Below are positions 42,401-53,797 of a stretch of 64,000 bases of DNA, piece after piece. This stretch comes from Diacronema lutheri. Taxonomy: Eukaryota > Haptophyta > Pavlovophyceae > Pavlovales > Pavlovaceae. The stretch covers positions 1,116,001-1,180,000 of the forward strand of contig JAGTXO010000007.1 in NCBI GenBank assembly GCA_019448385.1, in the 5' to 3' direction. Both the position numbers and the translations under genes were made by a program. The notes beneath the pieces are model-generated. The model was not told where the DNA came from. It did not search any database and saw only the letters and a list, made by a program, of their open reading frames with translations. How positions within the stretch are numbered: the stretch's first letter is position 1; every line of letters starts with the position of its first letter.

Positions 42401-45400
42401 CACAGCGAGGCAGCGCGGCGAAGCGGCGCGCGCGCCCGCGCGCCATGCGGTGCACTGCCGCCATCCGCGCGGACCGCCGCCAGCGCAGCGGCGGCGGCGG
42501 CGGCGGCGGCGGCCGCTGTGACGGCCGAGGCGCGCAGTTGCGGCGCTGGCGGCGGTCCGTGCGGATGGCGGCAGTGCACCGCATGGCGCGCGGGCATTGG
42601 CGTGAAGGCGGTGTAGGACATGTTGTCAGGGTCGGCAGCGCACGCGCCGGGCGGCGGCCGGTGCGCGACGTACGGCGAAAAGGGCGCGAACGGCATGTAC
42701 GGAGGCGAGCCGGCCGAGCTTGGCGAGCTGCCGCCGGGCTCGCCGCCACCGCCGTCGCCGCCGGCGCGCTCCACTACGATGACGCTGATGCCGCCCGAGC
42801 GATGCACGTTCGCTCGCTCAACGCCGACCGCGCGTGCGCCGGTCGCGCGACGCGCGGCGCGCGGCGGCTCCTCGCGCGCGTCGTGCACCGCTCCCGGCTC
42901 GACCGCGCGCGCGCGCGTCGCGTCCGCCGCGTCGCCGAGCGCAGCGATGGCCGCCTCGACGGCCGCACGCACCGCAGCGCCCACCGCAGCCTCGACCTCG
43001 TCGGCGCGTGCGTAGTCCGCCCGCGCGCTCGGCTCGTCGGCGTCGTCGGGAGGGCGCGAGCGCGCGCGCGCTGCCGAGCTGCTCGCGGCGGCGGCTGTCG
43101 CCGAGACCGCGGCGGCAGTTTCATCATCGTCGACGAACGCCACAAGGTCTTGCACGCCTGCCGACCCGCACAGCGCCGAGGCGGCGGCAGCGTCAGGCAT
43201 CAGAGCGCGGTGCGGCGCGCCATCAGCGTCGCGCACGCCCTCGCTGCCGCTCATCGCGCGCCGCCCGGCACCGACGCGCGCCGCATCGCCGAGCGAGCGC
43301 GCGCGCGCGCGGCGCCAGTCGCCAAACTCGCCAACGGTCGAACGGCCAAGGACTCGCGCGCCGTCCAATTCAGCTGGCGCAGTGCTGCTGCCGTCCGACG
43401 TCGCCGAGCCTTCGTCGTCCCACGCGCCGAACGCGCCGCCGCGCGTGCCACCGTCGCCGCGGCGCGCGGCCTTTGCAGAGTCCTCGGCGACGGGCCCGAG
43501 GTGCGCGCATCGTCGACTGAGCGACGTAGCGCTGGCGCGACGTGCGGCGGGCATGGCTGACGCGGCCGTCTCGCCCGCGCTGCTCGCCGCGCCGCCGCAC
43601 GCCCGCCGCGGCGAGGCGGGCGAGTCGCCGTTCGCGCTCTCGCTCGCATCGCCATCGCTGCGGCCGCCAACGCCGCCGCCGGCGATGGTGGCGGCGGTGG
43701 CGGCGGCGGAGCCGGAGGTAGAGGCGCCCTCGGCCGTGCGCGCGACGAGGTGAGTGAGCGCCTCGCCGACGACGGCCGGGCGCACGTCCGCGAGCCCGTC
43801 GTCGTCGTCCGTCGCGTCGCGCAGCGCGCTCAACAGCTCACGCAGCACGACCGTACGCACGCGCGCCGTGCCGCCGCCGACCGCGGCCGCCTCGGCCGCG
43901 TCGGCGCGCGCGAGCGCGTCGCGCAGCAGATTCGACAGGTGCGCGCGCTCTGCGCGCGCGGTGTCCGCGGCGAGCGCCGCGGCGGCCGAGGCGGCGAGCG
44001 AATGCGCCGACAAGGCGCGCAGCTGCGCGCGCGCCTCGTCCGCGCGCTCAGCCTCCGCCGCCTCGCGCGCGGCCGCGGCCGCGACGGCGGCGATCGCGCG
44101 CGCTGCGTCAACCGATGATGCGTTCACCGCCTCGTCCGCCTCGGCCGCCGCGCGCCGCAGCACGGCGAGCTCAACCTCTGCGTCGACCAGCCGCGCGAGC
44201 AGCGCCGTCGCTTCGGTTGGCTCGTCCGCCGCAGCTGCCGCCTCCGCGTTGCCGCCGTGCCGTGCATTGCGCGCGCCGGCGTACACGCCCGCGACGCCGG
44301 CGCGCGCGCCAGCGCGCACGTGCCGTGCGGCGGCGGCGAGCGCCGCGGCCGCATGCAACTCGGCCCCGTGCAGCTCGGCCGCAAGGATGGCGGTCTCGCG
44401 CGCCCGCCGGGCGTCGGGCCGGACGGCCGGGCGCGCGCGCGAGGCCGCGGCTGCGGCTTGGCGCGAGACCGCCGCGTCGACCGCCGCGCACAGCGCGTCG
44501 CGCACGAGCAGCGCGGAGATGGTGGCCGCACTGCCGCGCGCCGGCGGGTTGTGCACCGCACGGCGGCGAGGCTCGCCGTCCGCGGACAGGCCGCTCGGGC
44601 CGCGCGCAGCCTCGTCAACCGCCGCCGCACGCGCGCCCGCGCCCTCGGCCGCGGCCGTGGTCGCCATCGTGTGCTCCGCCTGCGCGCGCGCCGCGCGCGC
44701 GTCCGTCCGCGCTGCGGCGAGCTGCGCGCGCGCCGCGCGCGCCTTGTCCTGGGCGGCGGCGAGCGCGGCAGCCGGCGCCGCAGCCAGCGCGACGGCGGGA
44801 GCAACGGCGGGCGCGGCGACAGGCGCGGCGCCGGGCTCGGCGGAGGCGTGCGCCCGAGTGGCGCGCGTGTCGAGCGCGGCAGGCGCGCCCGCGCGCCGGG
44901 CGCCGCCGGCCGGCCACGTCGGCGATGGCGCGAGGCTGATAGCGAGCGCGCGCGCCGCGCCGAGCATCGGCTTGAGCAGCAAAGGCGAGGGCGCGCGCAG
45001 CTCGGCCACGGCCACGCGCCCGCGCGCCACCCCGCGCCGCGCGCTCGAGCCGGCGAGCAGCGCGCCCGCGCCGAGCACGGCGCCGAGCGCGAGCGCGAGC
45101 GCGAGCGTGCCATACGCTGCGAGTGCGCCGCGCCAGCTGCCGTCGCCGGCGCGCGCGCGCGCGCACAGCTCGCAGCCGCCAGCGCGCTCCGCCAGCGCTA
45201 TACGCGCGCGCGCCTCGCCCCGAGACTTGCCCGCGCCGCGCCGTGCGGCCAACGCGTCGACGACGGGCGCGCGTGCCACGGCCAACTCGGCGCGCGCGCG
45301 TGAGAGCTCCGCGGTGAGTGGCTTAGCGCCGTCGGTGGTGAGCGCAAAGCTGGGCGCGCAGACGATCGCGTGCGGTAGCGCCGAGGCATTGCACCCGCGC

Positions 45401-46017
45401 GCGTCCACCGCCGCCGCCGCGAGCGCGCGCCGCGCGCCGTCGCGCTCGCGCTCGTGCGCGCGCGCGGCGGCAAACGCGCCAGCGCGGCGCCACGACGCGT
45501 CGCCGTCACCGCAGCGGAGCGAGAGCTCGGCGGCGTGCGCGGCGCAGAGTGCAGCGTGCGCATCGAGCACGCGCCGAGCGCGCTCCCATGCGTCCGCCGC
45601 GCGCGCGCCCGCCGCCGCGCGTTCCGCCGCGAGCTCGGCGCGCAGAGCATTTGCATCGGCGGTCGCGGCCGCGAGCGCCGACGTTCGGCGCGCGTCGGCC
45701 CACGCGCTCTCGTTGCGCGCGGCAGCGTCGACGAGATGCGCCGGCAACGCAGCGAGCTGCGCGCGGTCGTGCGCAACCGCCAGCGAGAAGGCCTCGGCCC
45801 CGCGCAGCGCCGCCGACGACGCGACGAGGCGTGCCAGCAGCGCGTGTGATGCGGCACAGTACGCGGCGCACGCGGCGAGGAGTACAAGCCACAGCGAGAA
45901 GTCGGCCGACGGCCGGCCGCGCGCCTGCCGCGCGCCGACCTCGGGCGCCGGCCTCTCCTCCGCCACCCGATCCAGTTCCGCCACCAAGCGCCGTCCAACC
46001 ATTGTTCTCGCCGCCAT
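35907..46017 (-). CDS. Giant coiled-coil protein with two N-terminal membrane segments
   Basis: Predicted exons 36937-46017 and 35907-36341; 3,171 residues. The 595-bp intron removes a guanine/cytosine minisatellite; the donor (CGCGAG then GTGCGCC) and acceptor (GACGCGCAG) are both phase 0 and join to the frame ending ADEFEH. Two hydrophobic helices: [20 protein letters not shown] (from about 40) and [20 protein letters not shown] (about 300-320), enclosing a region with several Cys that may be lumenal. The remainder is Ala/Glu/Arg coiled coil, broken by Ser/Pro-rich segments, a Gly/Asp-rich tract (about 2741-2833) and duplicated blocks (about 1472-1557 and 2179-2360) containing [19 protein letters not shown]. 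It could be a membrane-anchored tether or scaffold, similar in architecture to golgins or giantin-like proteins (inference). The start ATG at 46017 is 176 bp from the divergent helicase ATG. Confidence 0.65.
36422..36884. repeat. G-rich minisatellite, about ten copies
   Basis: A unit of gggatagagggggtagagaa plus gggctg and a variable poly-G run (6 to over 30 G) is repeated about ten times over 460 bp. It is entirely inside the predicted intron 36342-36936 of the giant gene, and so is C-rich in the sense strand. If translated it would give repeats of Pro with FSTPSIPP, which I regard as an artefact. Confidence 0.95.
37519..37795. repeat. Codon-periodic repeat coding for Gly/Asp
   Basis: Units of caccgccac and catcgccac alternate for about 275 bp. 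In the minus-strand frame they encode runs of Gly broken by single Asp. The arrangement stays in frame with the giant gene. Confidence 0.9.
38941..39490 (-). repeat. Three tandem 183-bp (61-residue) coding repeats
   Basis: Copies start at about 38941, 39124 and 39307 with an exact 183-bp period and near identity. They encode 61-residue units containing [20 protein letters not shown] in the giant protein. A fourth copy plus its flank (about 250 bp) recurs 2,040 bp away at 41347-41600. Confidence 0.9.
40984..41058 (-). repeat. 18-bp coding repeat, four copies
   Basis: The unit ctcggcttgtccggtgca recurs four times and encodes the hexapeptide CTGQAE in the giant protein. The Cys every six residues is unusual in a coiled-coil context. 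Confidence 0.9.
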
Positions 46018-46193
46018 GTTGTTAGGAGGAAATCGCCCATGTTCAAGAAAGCGGCGCTCACGTGAAACGCTCAATTTTCAATTTTGGGTGGTGCACGCAA
46101 AAAGGCGTGTCCGGAGTCCGGCCGCCCCCGCGCCAGCGCCAGCCAGCGCCTCACAGACAGAGCCCCTCACGCAGGGGGCCAGCCGCGCACACA

Positions 46194-48514
46194 ATGCAGC
46201 CGCCGATGCACCAGCCGCCTCTGGGCCCGAACGGTCAGCCGACCCACGGGATGCCCAGGTGCGCGCGTCCGCCTCACCGCCGCGTGCGCCTCCGCCGCGC
46301 GTCGCCGCCCTGGCGTCGCGCGCGCGCGCGCGCTACTTGCCTGCGCGGCATTTGCCTCGGCCGCGCTCGCGTTGTGTTCAGGCACGCGGGCGGGCGGCGC
46401 GGCGCACGCGTGGCCGGGCGTGCAGCCGCTGCGGTGTTGATCAGCGCATGCACGCCCCGCTCGCGCCCGGCCGAGCCACGCGCCAGCGCCGCCGCTGCGC
46501 GGCCCCTCGCCCGGCTGGCACCTGTGCCTCACACTCCGCGCACGTTGGCGACGGCGGCGGCGGCGGCGCGCGCGCGCGCAGGTACCAACACTATGGAGCG
46601 CAGACTGCGCAAGGGCAAATGCCCATGCCGCCGCCCTCGCGCCCGCAGAGCGCGGCGCAGTACGCCGGCGCGCCGGTGCCGCAGATGGCGCACTACGCGC
46701 CGCATGGCTACGCGCAGCAGGCGCTGCCGCCGCAGCAGCAGGCGCAGCAGCCGCCGCCGCCGCAGCAGCAGCACATGATGCTGCCCCCGCACATGCGCCC
46801 GCAGTCGGCGCCGCACTACCCGCAACCACCGTTGCCGCAGCAGCCGCCGCACCTGCAGCACGCGCAGCAGCAGCTCGGCTATCCGACGCACGCCGCGCAG
46901 CATTACGCGGCCTACGCGCAGCAGCCGCCGGCGCAGCCGCAGCACGCGCAGCACGTGCCGCTTGCCGCTTCGTCGGCGCAGCATGCCGCGCCGCCTCTGC
47001 CCGACCAGCCCTCCGCGCGCGCCGGCGCGCCGCCAAAGGACCCGCGCCCAAAGACCGAGGACGTGACTGGCACGCGCGGCAACGACTTTGAGGACTACTT
47101 TTTGAAAAGGGAGCTGCTGATGGGCATCTTCGAGGCGGGCTTCGAGCGGCCGTCGCCCATCCAGGAGGAGTCCATCCCCATCGCGCTCGCCGGCCGCGAC
47201 ATCCTCGCGCGCGCGAAGAACGGCACGGGCAAGACGGCGGCGTTCGTCATCCCCGTCCTCGAGCGCGTCGACCCGGCCAAGGCGGCCATTCAGATTGTGC
47301 TGCTCGTGCCGACGCGCGAGCTCGCGCTGCAGACGTCGCAGGTGTGCAAGGACCTGGGCAAGCACCTCGGTCTCGAGATCATGGTCTCGACCGGCGGCAC
47401 GTCGCTCAAGGACGACATCTTGCGCCTCTACAACACGGTGCACATCCTCGTCGCGACGCCCGGCCGGCTGCTCGACCTCGCCAACAAGGGCGTGGCGGTG
47501 CTCAACCAGGTGGTTGCGGTCGTGATGGACGAGGCGGACAAGCTCCTCTCGCCCGACTTCCAGGCGCTCATCGAGGGCCTCTTCGAGTACCTGCCGCCCA
47601 CGCGCCAGATCTTGTGCTACTCGGCCACCTTCCCGATCAAGGTGAAGGACTTCAAGGACAAGTTCATGCGCCAGCCGTACGAGATCAACCTGTGCGCACG
47701 CGCGCGCGCGGCGTCACGCCGTCTCGCGCCCGCATGCGTTGGCGCCGCGCTCACGCGTCGCCTCTGCCGCTGCCTCTTCCGCCCGCCCCGCCCCGCCTTG
47801 GCGCCTGGGGGCTCAGTATGGAGGAGCTGACGCTCAAGGGCGTGACGCAGTACTACGCGTTCGTCGAGGAGCGGCAGAAGGTGCAGTGCCTGAACACGCT
47901 CTTCGCCAAGCTGCAGATCAACCAGTCGATCATCTTTTGCAACTCGGTCAACCGCGTTGAGCTCCTCGCCAAGAAGATCACCGAGCTGGGCTACTCGTGC
48001 TTCTACATCCACGCCAAGATGCTCCAGTCGCACCGCAACCGCGTCTTCCACGACTTCCGCAACGGCGCGTGCCGCAACCTCGTCTCGTCCGACCTCTTCA
48101 CGCGCGGCATCGACATCCCCTCTGTCAACGTGGTGATCAACTTTGATTTCCCGCGCTCAGCCGAGACGTACCTCCACCGCATCGGCCGGTCCGGCCGCTT
48201 TGGCCACCTCGGTGCGCACGCGCGCGTGCCGCAGGCGACCGCCGGTGCAGCCGTCGCCGATGAGGCCGGGTGCGGTGTGCACCGCGCGCGCCACCCGCGA
48301 GGCCACCGCTCACCCGCGTGCGACGCCCCGTGCCCGCGGACCGCCCGCGCCGCATCGCCGCGTCTCGCGTCTCGCTCCCGCTGCAGGCCTCGCCGTCAAC
48401 CTGATCACCTTTGACGACCGTTTCAACCTGTACAAGATTGAGAAGGATCTCGAGACGACGATCCAGCCAATCCCGCCCTCCGTCAACCCCGAGCTCTACG
48501 CCTTCTCGGGCTAG
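46194..48514 (+). CDS. DHH1: DEAD-box RNA helicase of the DDX6/Dhh1 subfamily
   Basis: ATP-dependent RNA helicase that represses translation and promotes mRNA decapping in P-bodies. Predicted exons 46194-46258, 46579-47691, 47817-48211 and 48387-48514; 566 residues. The first 150 residues are a Gln/Pro/His-rich low-complexity region. The core motifs are intact: [20 protein letters not shown] and [11 protein letters not shown] (Q motif), [11 protein letters not shown] (I), PTRELALQ (Ia), TPGRLLD (Ib), [10 protein letters not shown] (II), YSATFP (III), [38 protein letters not shown], and [13 protein letters not shown] (VI). [20 protein letters not shown] is a near-exact subfamily signature and supports the exon 2/3 join. 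The 3' end reads [20 protein letters not shown], as expected. It diverges from the giant gene with 176 bp between ATGs; that spacer contains a cacgtg E-box. Confidence 0.97.
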
Positions 48515-48767
48515 CGGCGCACGGCGAAGGGGCCTGTCGCTGGCCCCTTTCGCCGCGCGCGCGCGGCGCGGCGCGCGGCGCCCGCCGCTCCACGCGCGCA
48601 GAGTGTGGCGCGCGTGGGCGAGCGGGGCCGCCGCCCGCTGCGCTGTGCGCGCCGGGTGGTCGGCGGTGAGCGCACTCGGCGGAGGAAAGGCGGGGCAGGG
48701 GTCCGCCGGGCGGGGCCTGGCGGCGGCGGCGCAGCGGCGCAGCGCGTGCGGCCTGGCCTCGCGCCGA

Positions 48768-48809
<42 letters not shown>

Positions 48810-50963
48810 GCGCCTCTCGTCGGGCGCGAGCGGCAGCGAGCGGGCAGCGGGCACTTTCTGTCTCTCCGGTCCCCTGCGGGGGGCAGGGGGTCGCAGAAAG
48901 CGGTTGTGCAGGAGCCGAAGCCGCTTGCGCCCAGCGGCTTCTCGCCAGCCCTGAGCGTGCGGCGGGCGCGCGGCTCTTGCACTCGCCTCGATCTCGATGC
49001 CCCCCTTATCCGTCGCCACGCCCTCCCGCTCGCCGTCACATGTTACACCACCGCCACTCGTCCCCGCACGTCTTGCACGCTCCGCTCATCTTCTCGAACG
49101 CCCATCCACGCTGCCTCGGCCGGCGGCGGCAGCTGCTGCGCGCACACGCCGGCGCGCCGGTGCCGGCGCTGGCGCTGCGCGGCGGCGTTCCTCTCGCACA
49201 CTCGTCTTTGCATGATCCTCTCACGCCTCTTTTGAATGATTGCTTGCCCATGCACCCACCCCCTCGTGCGCGCTAGGGCAGTGGCGGGCGGGCGGCACGC
49301 TGGTTGCCGCTGCAGCCCCGCCCTGCCCCGCGCGCGCGGCCCACAGCGGCGGCGGCGCCCGCGCGAGAGCGCGGACGCCGGCGCCTCTCGGGCCGCACTG
49401 TTTGGAATGTTCCTCCCTTTCTTCCCTCTCCATCGCCGCTCGCCTCGCCTGCGCGCGCTGCTCGGCGCCGAGCGAGGCGGCGGCGGCTGCGCGCGCGAGC
49501 GCAGCGCCGTGGCGGCGGCTGCGCGCGGCGCACCTGCTTGAGCACCGCTGCCGCCGCTCCACAGCTCGTGCTCGACGATGCGCGGCATGGCGTAACGTCG
49601 CGCCGCCATGCTGACCCCGTGCCCGTGCGATGGCGGCCGTCGCACGCGCGTCGGTCTCGTCGGCGGCCGCGCAGCAGCCGCGCGCGCAGCGCGACGCTGC
49701 CGACACTGCCCGTGTCGCGTCGGAGATGGCGGCCGGCCCGTCCAGGCCGGCTGCCGCGCCGTCCCGCGGCTGGGCCGTGCGCGTCGGCGCTGCGCGCGTG
49801 CACGTGCCCTCGTGACCGCCGCCATCTGGGCGGCACGGCCGCGCGCCGCGCGTGGCAGGTGCCCGAGGCGCGCGCCCCACGCCCATGACGGCACTGCGGC
49901 GTCCGCAGCGCAAGCGTGCGCTCGCTCGTGCACGCGCACCCGCTGCTGCCGCCATGCTGGTTCCCGCTGCCTCCATGCTGGTCCCCTGCAGCCCCCTTTG
50001 CTCTGGCGGCGGTGCGCGCGAGGGCATACCTCGCCGCGCGCCGCCCGTCGCGCGCTCCACCTCGAGCTCGCGCGCTCTGCTGAAATCGCGTGCTTGCGTG
50101 TGCGCGCTCGACGGGCGCGAGAAACGGGGCCGTGCCGCTGCGCGCGCGCTCGCGGATCTCGTCCGCAGCCGTCGTGTGCCGTTACGGCCGCCATGCGTTG
50201 CTCCTCCGTCGTTTCGCCTCGCTCGGCCTTGAGCCGCTGCGCCTCCCTCCGCCATCGCCCTCCCGCTCTTCGTCGCCCGCCAATCGTTGCGCCTGTCGTC
50301 GCCATGGCACCCGCCCCCCGCCATGGCGCCCGCTCTCGCCTGTGCGCTCGTGCCGCGCTGGCTGCCGCCGATGCGGCGGTGGCGCGCGCACGGCGCCGCA
50401 GCGCACGCGCAGTGCGCGAGCTCTGCGCTCCTCCGAGCAGCGCGCACGCTTCTCGCCGTGGCTGCTGCACGCCCGCCAGCAGCAGCCCTCCCGCCCACGA
50501 TCGACGTACCGCCCCCGCCCCCCTGTCCCTGCTCTCGCCGTCGGCGGCCTGCCTCGCCCGCCTCTTTGCCGATGTGCCGCCCGACCGCAGCATCGGCCTC
50601 GCCTCGCCGCCGGCGCGTCCGCGCGCGCGCGTCGGCCGGCAGCTGGCGCCCGCCGCCGGCTGCACCGACGAGGCGCTCGTAGCCTGCGCCCGAGCCCACT
50701 GAGCCGAGCTCGCTCCGTTCGCTGGTGCTCCCCCATCGCTCTCGGCCACACGCCGCTCACACGCCTTTGGCTGACGGACGACGCGCGCGGCGTGCCAGCG
50801 TCCTGTTCAGCGCGGCGGGGGCGTTCGGGCTTTCGTCCGGTGCCACCGCTGCGCTCAGCCTGTCCCTCCCCTTGGAGCGATGAATTCATCAAGTCTGTTA
50901 GTGCCAAGGGGGGCCGCTGCCCGCGTGCGGCGCCGGCGCTGGCGGCCGGCGCCGACGGCGCTG
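48515..50963. other. 2.4-kb region without a confident gene
   Basis: Open frames exist on both strands because the sequence is so GC-rich, but none shows a recognisable domain. The best coding-like piece is a plus-strand segment near 50510-50702 (SLLSPSAACLARLFADVPPD, then a stop after VACARAH), where third codon positions become strongly G/C; it could be a last exon whose upstream exons I cannot place. The region also holds a GCT repeat at about 48771-48809 and the 3' flanks of the helicase and Flattop genes. Confidence 0.5.
48771..48809. repeat. GCT/CTG trinucleotide repeat, about 13 units
   Basis: An uninterrupted run of about thirteen gct triplets, roughly 260 bp after the helicase stop codon, in sequence with no confident coding frame. 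Confidence 0.95.
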
Positions 50964-51428
50964 CTAGATTGGCTGTGCGTACGGGTACTCGCGCGTGCCG
51001 GGCACCGTCTTGATGTTGACAGACGAGATGGGCAAGAAGTCCGTCGGCACGCCCTTGTACCTGCGCAGAGCGGTGCGCGCTGCGCGCCTGCTCAGCGCAC
51101 CGGCGCGCGTGCGCGCTGCGGCGCGCGCGTGCGCGTGCGGGGCGCGCGCGACGCACCCCATCGTGGCCGCGCCCGTATACTTCTCCTGCGAGAGCAGCCT
51201 CTTCTCGGGCCAGCGGTACATCTGCGGCATTGGCGCGTCGTCGGCGCTGGCCTTCCTCGCCTTGCCAGGTAGCAGGTGCCCCCTGTCGTCGACGAGGATC
51301 TTGGTCGTGTAGCCGGCACCGCGGAAGGTGGGCGTCGCCGGCGCGGTGGACTTGGGCACTTCCCAATTGCCCAGCCGGCTCGGCCGATACGACTGCTCGA
51401 ACTGCTGCGCCGTGAACGCGCGGCTCAT
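50964..51428 (-). CDS. Flattop (CFAP126)-like ciliary protein
   Basis: Predicted exons 51157-51428 and 50964-51060; 122 residues. The N-terminus has the Flattop pattern: QFEQSYRPSRLGNWEVPKS, then GAGYTTKILVDDRGHLLPG, where NWEVP, GYT and NDRGHLLP-type strings are the conserved core. The tail (YKGVPTDFLPISSVNIKTVP) is shorter than in animals. In animals Flattop is a microtubule inner protein of the ciliary doublet and acts in basal-body positioning; here it suggests a flagellar axoneme. The intron join restores a sensible MGYKGVP sequence. The start ATG at 51428 is 90 bp from the start of phytoene desaturase on the other strand. Confidence 0.8.
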   Translation of the reverse strand: MSRAFTAQQFEQSYRPSRLGNWEVPKSTAPATPTFRGAGYTTKILVDDRGHLLPGKARKASADDAPMPQMYRWPEKRLLSQEKYTGAATMGCVARAPHAHARAAARTRAGALSRRAARTALRRYKGVPTDFLPISSVNIKTVPGTREYPYAQPI

Positions 51429-51518
51429 AGCGGACGTTACGCGTAGCCCTGCGTCCTTCGCCAAAGAGGCTCGAGTCTTCGTTTTCGCGCGAGCACGTCC
51501 GCGTAATTGAACGGGGCG

Positions 51519-53616
51519 ATGGTCGCCGGCACTCTCGCCCTCGTGGCACTCGGCTTCACTGCCCCGGCGGCGCGTTCATCGGCGTCGCGCGTTGCGCGCG
51601 CGTCGCCCGTCACGATGCGCGACTTTCCCAAGCCCAACGTGGAGAACACGGACAACTATCGCGCGTCAACGGCGTTGACCGAGAAGCTCAAGTCGCTCAG
51701 CGCCAAGGGCGGGTCGAAGAGCGTGGCAATCGTGGGCGGCGGGCTGTCGGGGCTGGCGGCGGCCAAGTACTTGGTCGACGCGGGCCATAAGCCCACCGTC
51801 TACGAGGCGCGCGACGTGCTCGGCGGCAAGGTGTCAGCATGGCAGGACGCGGACGGCGACTGGATCGAGACGGGCCTGCACATCTTCTTTGGCGCATACC
51901 CGAACATGATGAACCTGCTCGCCGAGCTAGACCTGCACGACCGACTGCAGTGGAAGATGCACAAGATGATCTTTGCAATGCAGCAGCTCCCCGGCGAGTT
52001 CACGACGTTTGACTTCATCCCGGGGATCCCGGCGCCGTTCAACTTTGGGCTCGCGATCCTCTCCAACCAAAAGATGCTCACGCTGTGGGAGAAGCTGCAG
52101 ACGGCACCGCCGCTGCTGCCGATGCTCATCGAGGGGCAGGAGTTCATCGACAAGCAGGACGAGCTCTCCGTCACCGACTTTATGCGCAAGTACGGCATGC
52201 CCGAGCGCATCAACGAGGAGGTCTTCATCGCGATGGCCAAGGCGCTCGACTTTATCGACCCGGATAAGCTCTCGATGACGGTGGTGCTCACCGCGATGAA
52301 CCGGTTCCTTAACGAGGACAACGGGCTGCAGATGGCATTCCTCGACGGCAACCAGCCCGACCGCATCTGCAAGCCGATGAAGAAGTACATTGAGGCGCGC
52401 GGCGGGCGCGTCCTCACCGGCCAGCCGCTGCAGGCGATCGACGTCGATTCGGCGACGGGCGAAATCGCGGGGCTTCGGATGCGCTCGGGCGAGGTGGTGA
52501 CGGCGGACGAGTACATCTCCGCGATGCCCGTCGACGTGCTCAAGCGCCTCGTACCCGAGCGCTGGTCGACGCTGCCGTATTTCAAGCAGCTCGACGAGCT
52601 CGAGGGCATCCCCGTGATCAACCTGCACATGTGGTTCGACCGCAAGCTGAAGAACGTCGACCACCTGTGCTTCTCGCGCAGCCCGCTCCTCTCCGTTTAC
52701 GCCGACATGAGCACTACGTGCAAGGAGTATTACGACGAGCAGCGCTCGATGCTTGAGCTCGTCTTCGCGCCCTGCTCGCCGATCGCCGGCTCGCCCGTCA
52801 ACTGGATCGCCAAGTCGGACGAGGTGCGCGCTGGCGGGCGATGAGCGCGCGCGTAGGGGGGAGCGGTGTGCGCCGCGCGGCGAGGTGCTCGCGCGCGCGC
52901 TCGCTCACGCGCACTCCGCCCCGCGCCCGCGCTTTGATGGCCGCCTTGTGTGCGCGCGCAGGAGATCATTGATGCGACAATGGGCGAGCTCGCGCGGCTG
53001 TTCCCCACCGAGATCGCCGCTGATCCCACGTGGCCTTCGACGCTCTCGCAGGGTCCCGACGGCCAGGCGCGCCTGCGCAAGTTTGCCGTCGTCAAGACGC
53101 CGCGCTCCGTGTACGCCGCGATCCCCGGCCGGAATAAATACCGGCCGTCGCAGGAGACGCCGATTCCGCGCTTTACGCTGTGCGGCTGCTTCACCTCGCA
53201 AAAGGTGCGCGCGCGCGCGCTTCCGGCCGCGCGTGCGGCCCCGGGCGCGACCGGCGCACGCGGCGGCGGCCGCGCGCACGCCTGGCGCCCGACACGCGCG
53301 CCAACCCGCCCGGCGCGCGCGCCCGCCGTGCCCCCACGCGCGCCGCCCTTAGTTCTTGGGCTCGATGGAGGGCGCGGTGCTCGCGGGCAAGCTTGCGGCG
53401 GAGGTAGTCGCCTGCCGTGCTGCCGGCGAGCCGACGCAGGGCGTGAAGGCCGTGGAGGAGACGGTGACTCACGCGGCCGGCACGATGGCGCCGCGCAAGC
53501 CGCGCGGCGTGATTGGCAACGACGCGGTCGCATTTGGAGGCGGCTCGTCGCTCACGAGCAGCGCGGCGGACGAGCTCAAGGCGTTCGACCCCGCGCAGCT
53601 CGTGCCGCTCGGCTGA
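51519..53616 (+). CDS. PDS: 15-cis-phytoene desaturase (plant/cyanobacterial type)
   Basis: Carotenoid enzyme converting phytoene to zeta-carotene in the plastid, with plastoquinone as electron acceptor. Predicted exons 51519-52823, 52962-53204 and 53353-53616; 603 residues, a normal length. A hydrophobic start (MVAGTLALVALGFTAPAA) followed by a Ser/Arg-rich stretch fits signal plus transit peptide. Dinucleotide-binding motif VAIVGGGLSGLAAAKYLVDA, then YEARDVLGGKVSAWQDADGD, TGLHIFFGAYPNMMNL, and FDFIPGIPAPFN; the substrate-side region has PVINLHMWFDRKLKNVDHL. The last exon starts FLGSMEGAVLAGKLAAEVV, the usual C-terminal FAD-contacting motif. Both introns are phase 0 with GTGCGCG donors. This is the crtP/PDS type, not bacterial CrtI. 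Confidence 0.96.
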
Positions 53617-53797
53617 AACGTTACTGGCTGTGTACTTGGAATTTTTATAGAGTCGTGACGTGTCCACGCGCGCACGTTACGACGTCAGGGCTTGGATGGA
53701 CGTCGGACGTGCGCCGCGGCACGGCAGTCGGCGGCCGTGCGCCGCGCGCGCGCGCGACGGCGGCGGCGCGCGGCGGGCTTGGCCTCGCGGCCGTAGC

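Noticed and set aside
49043-50749. 568-residue minus-strand frame and several plus-strand frames
   Set aside because: All frames are similarly open and low in complexity; none has domain support, so no gene was called.
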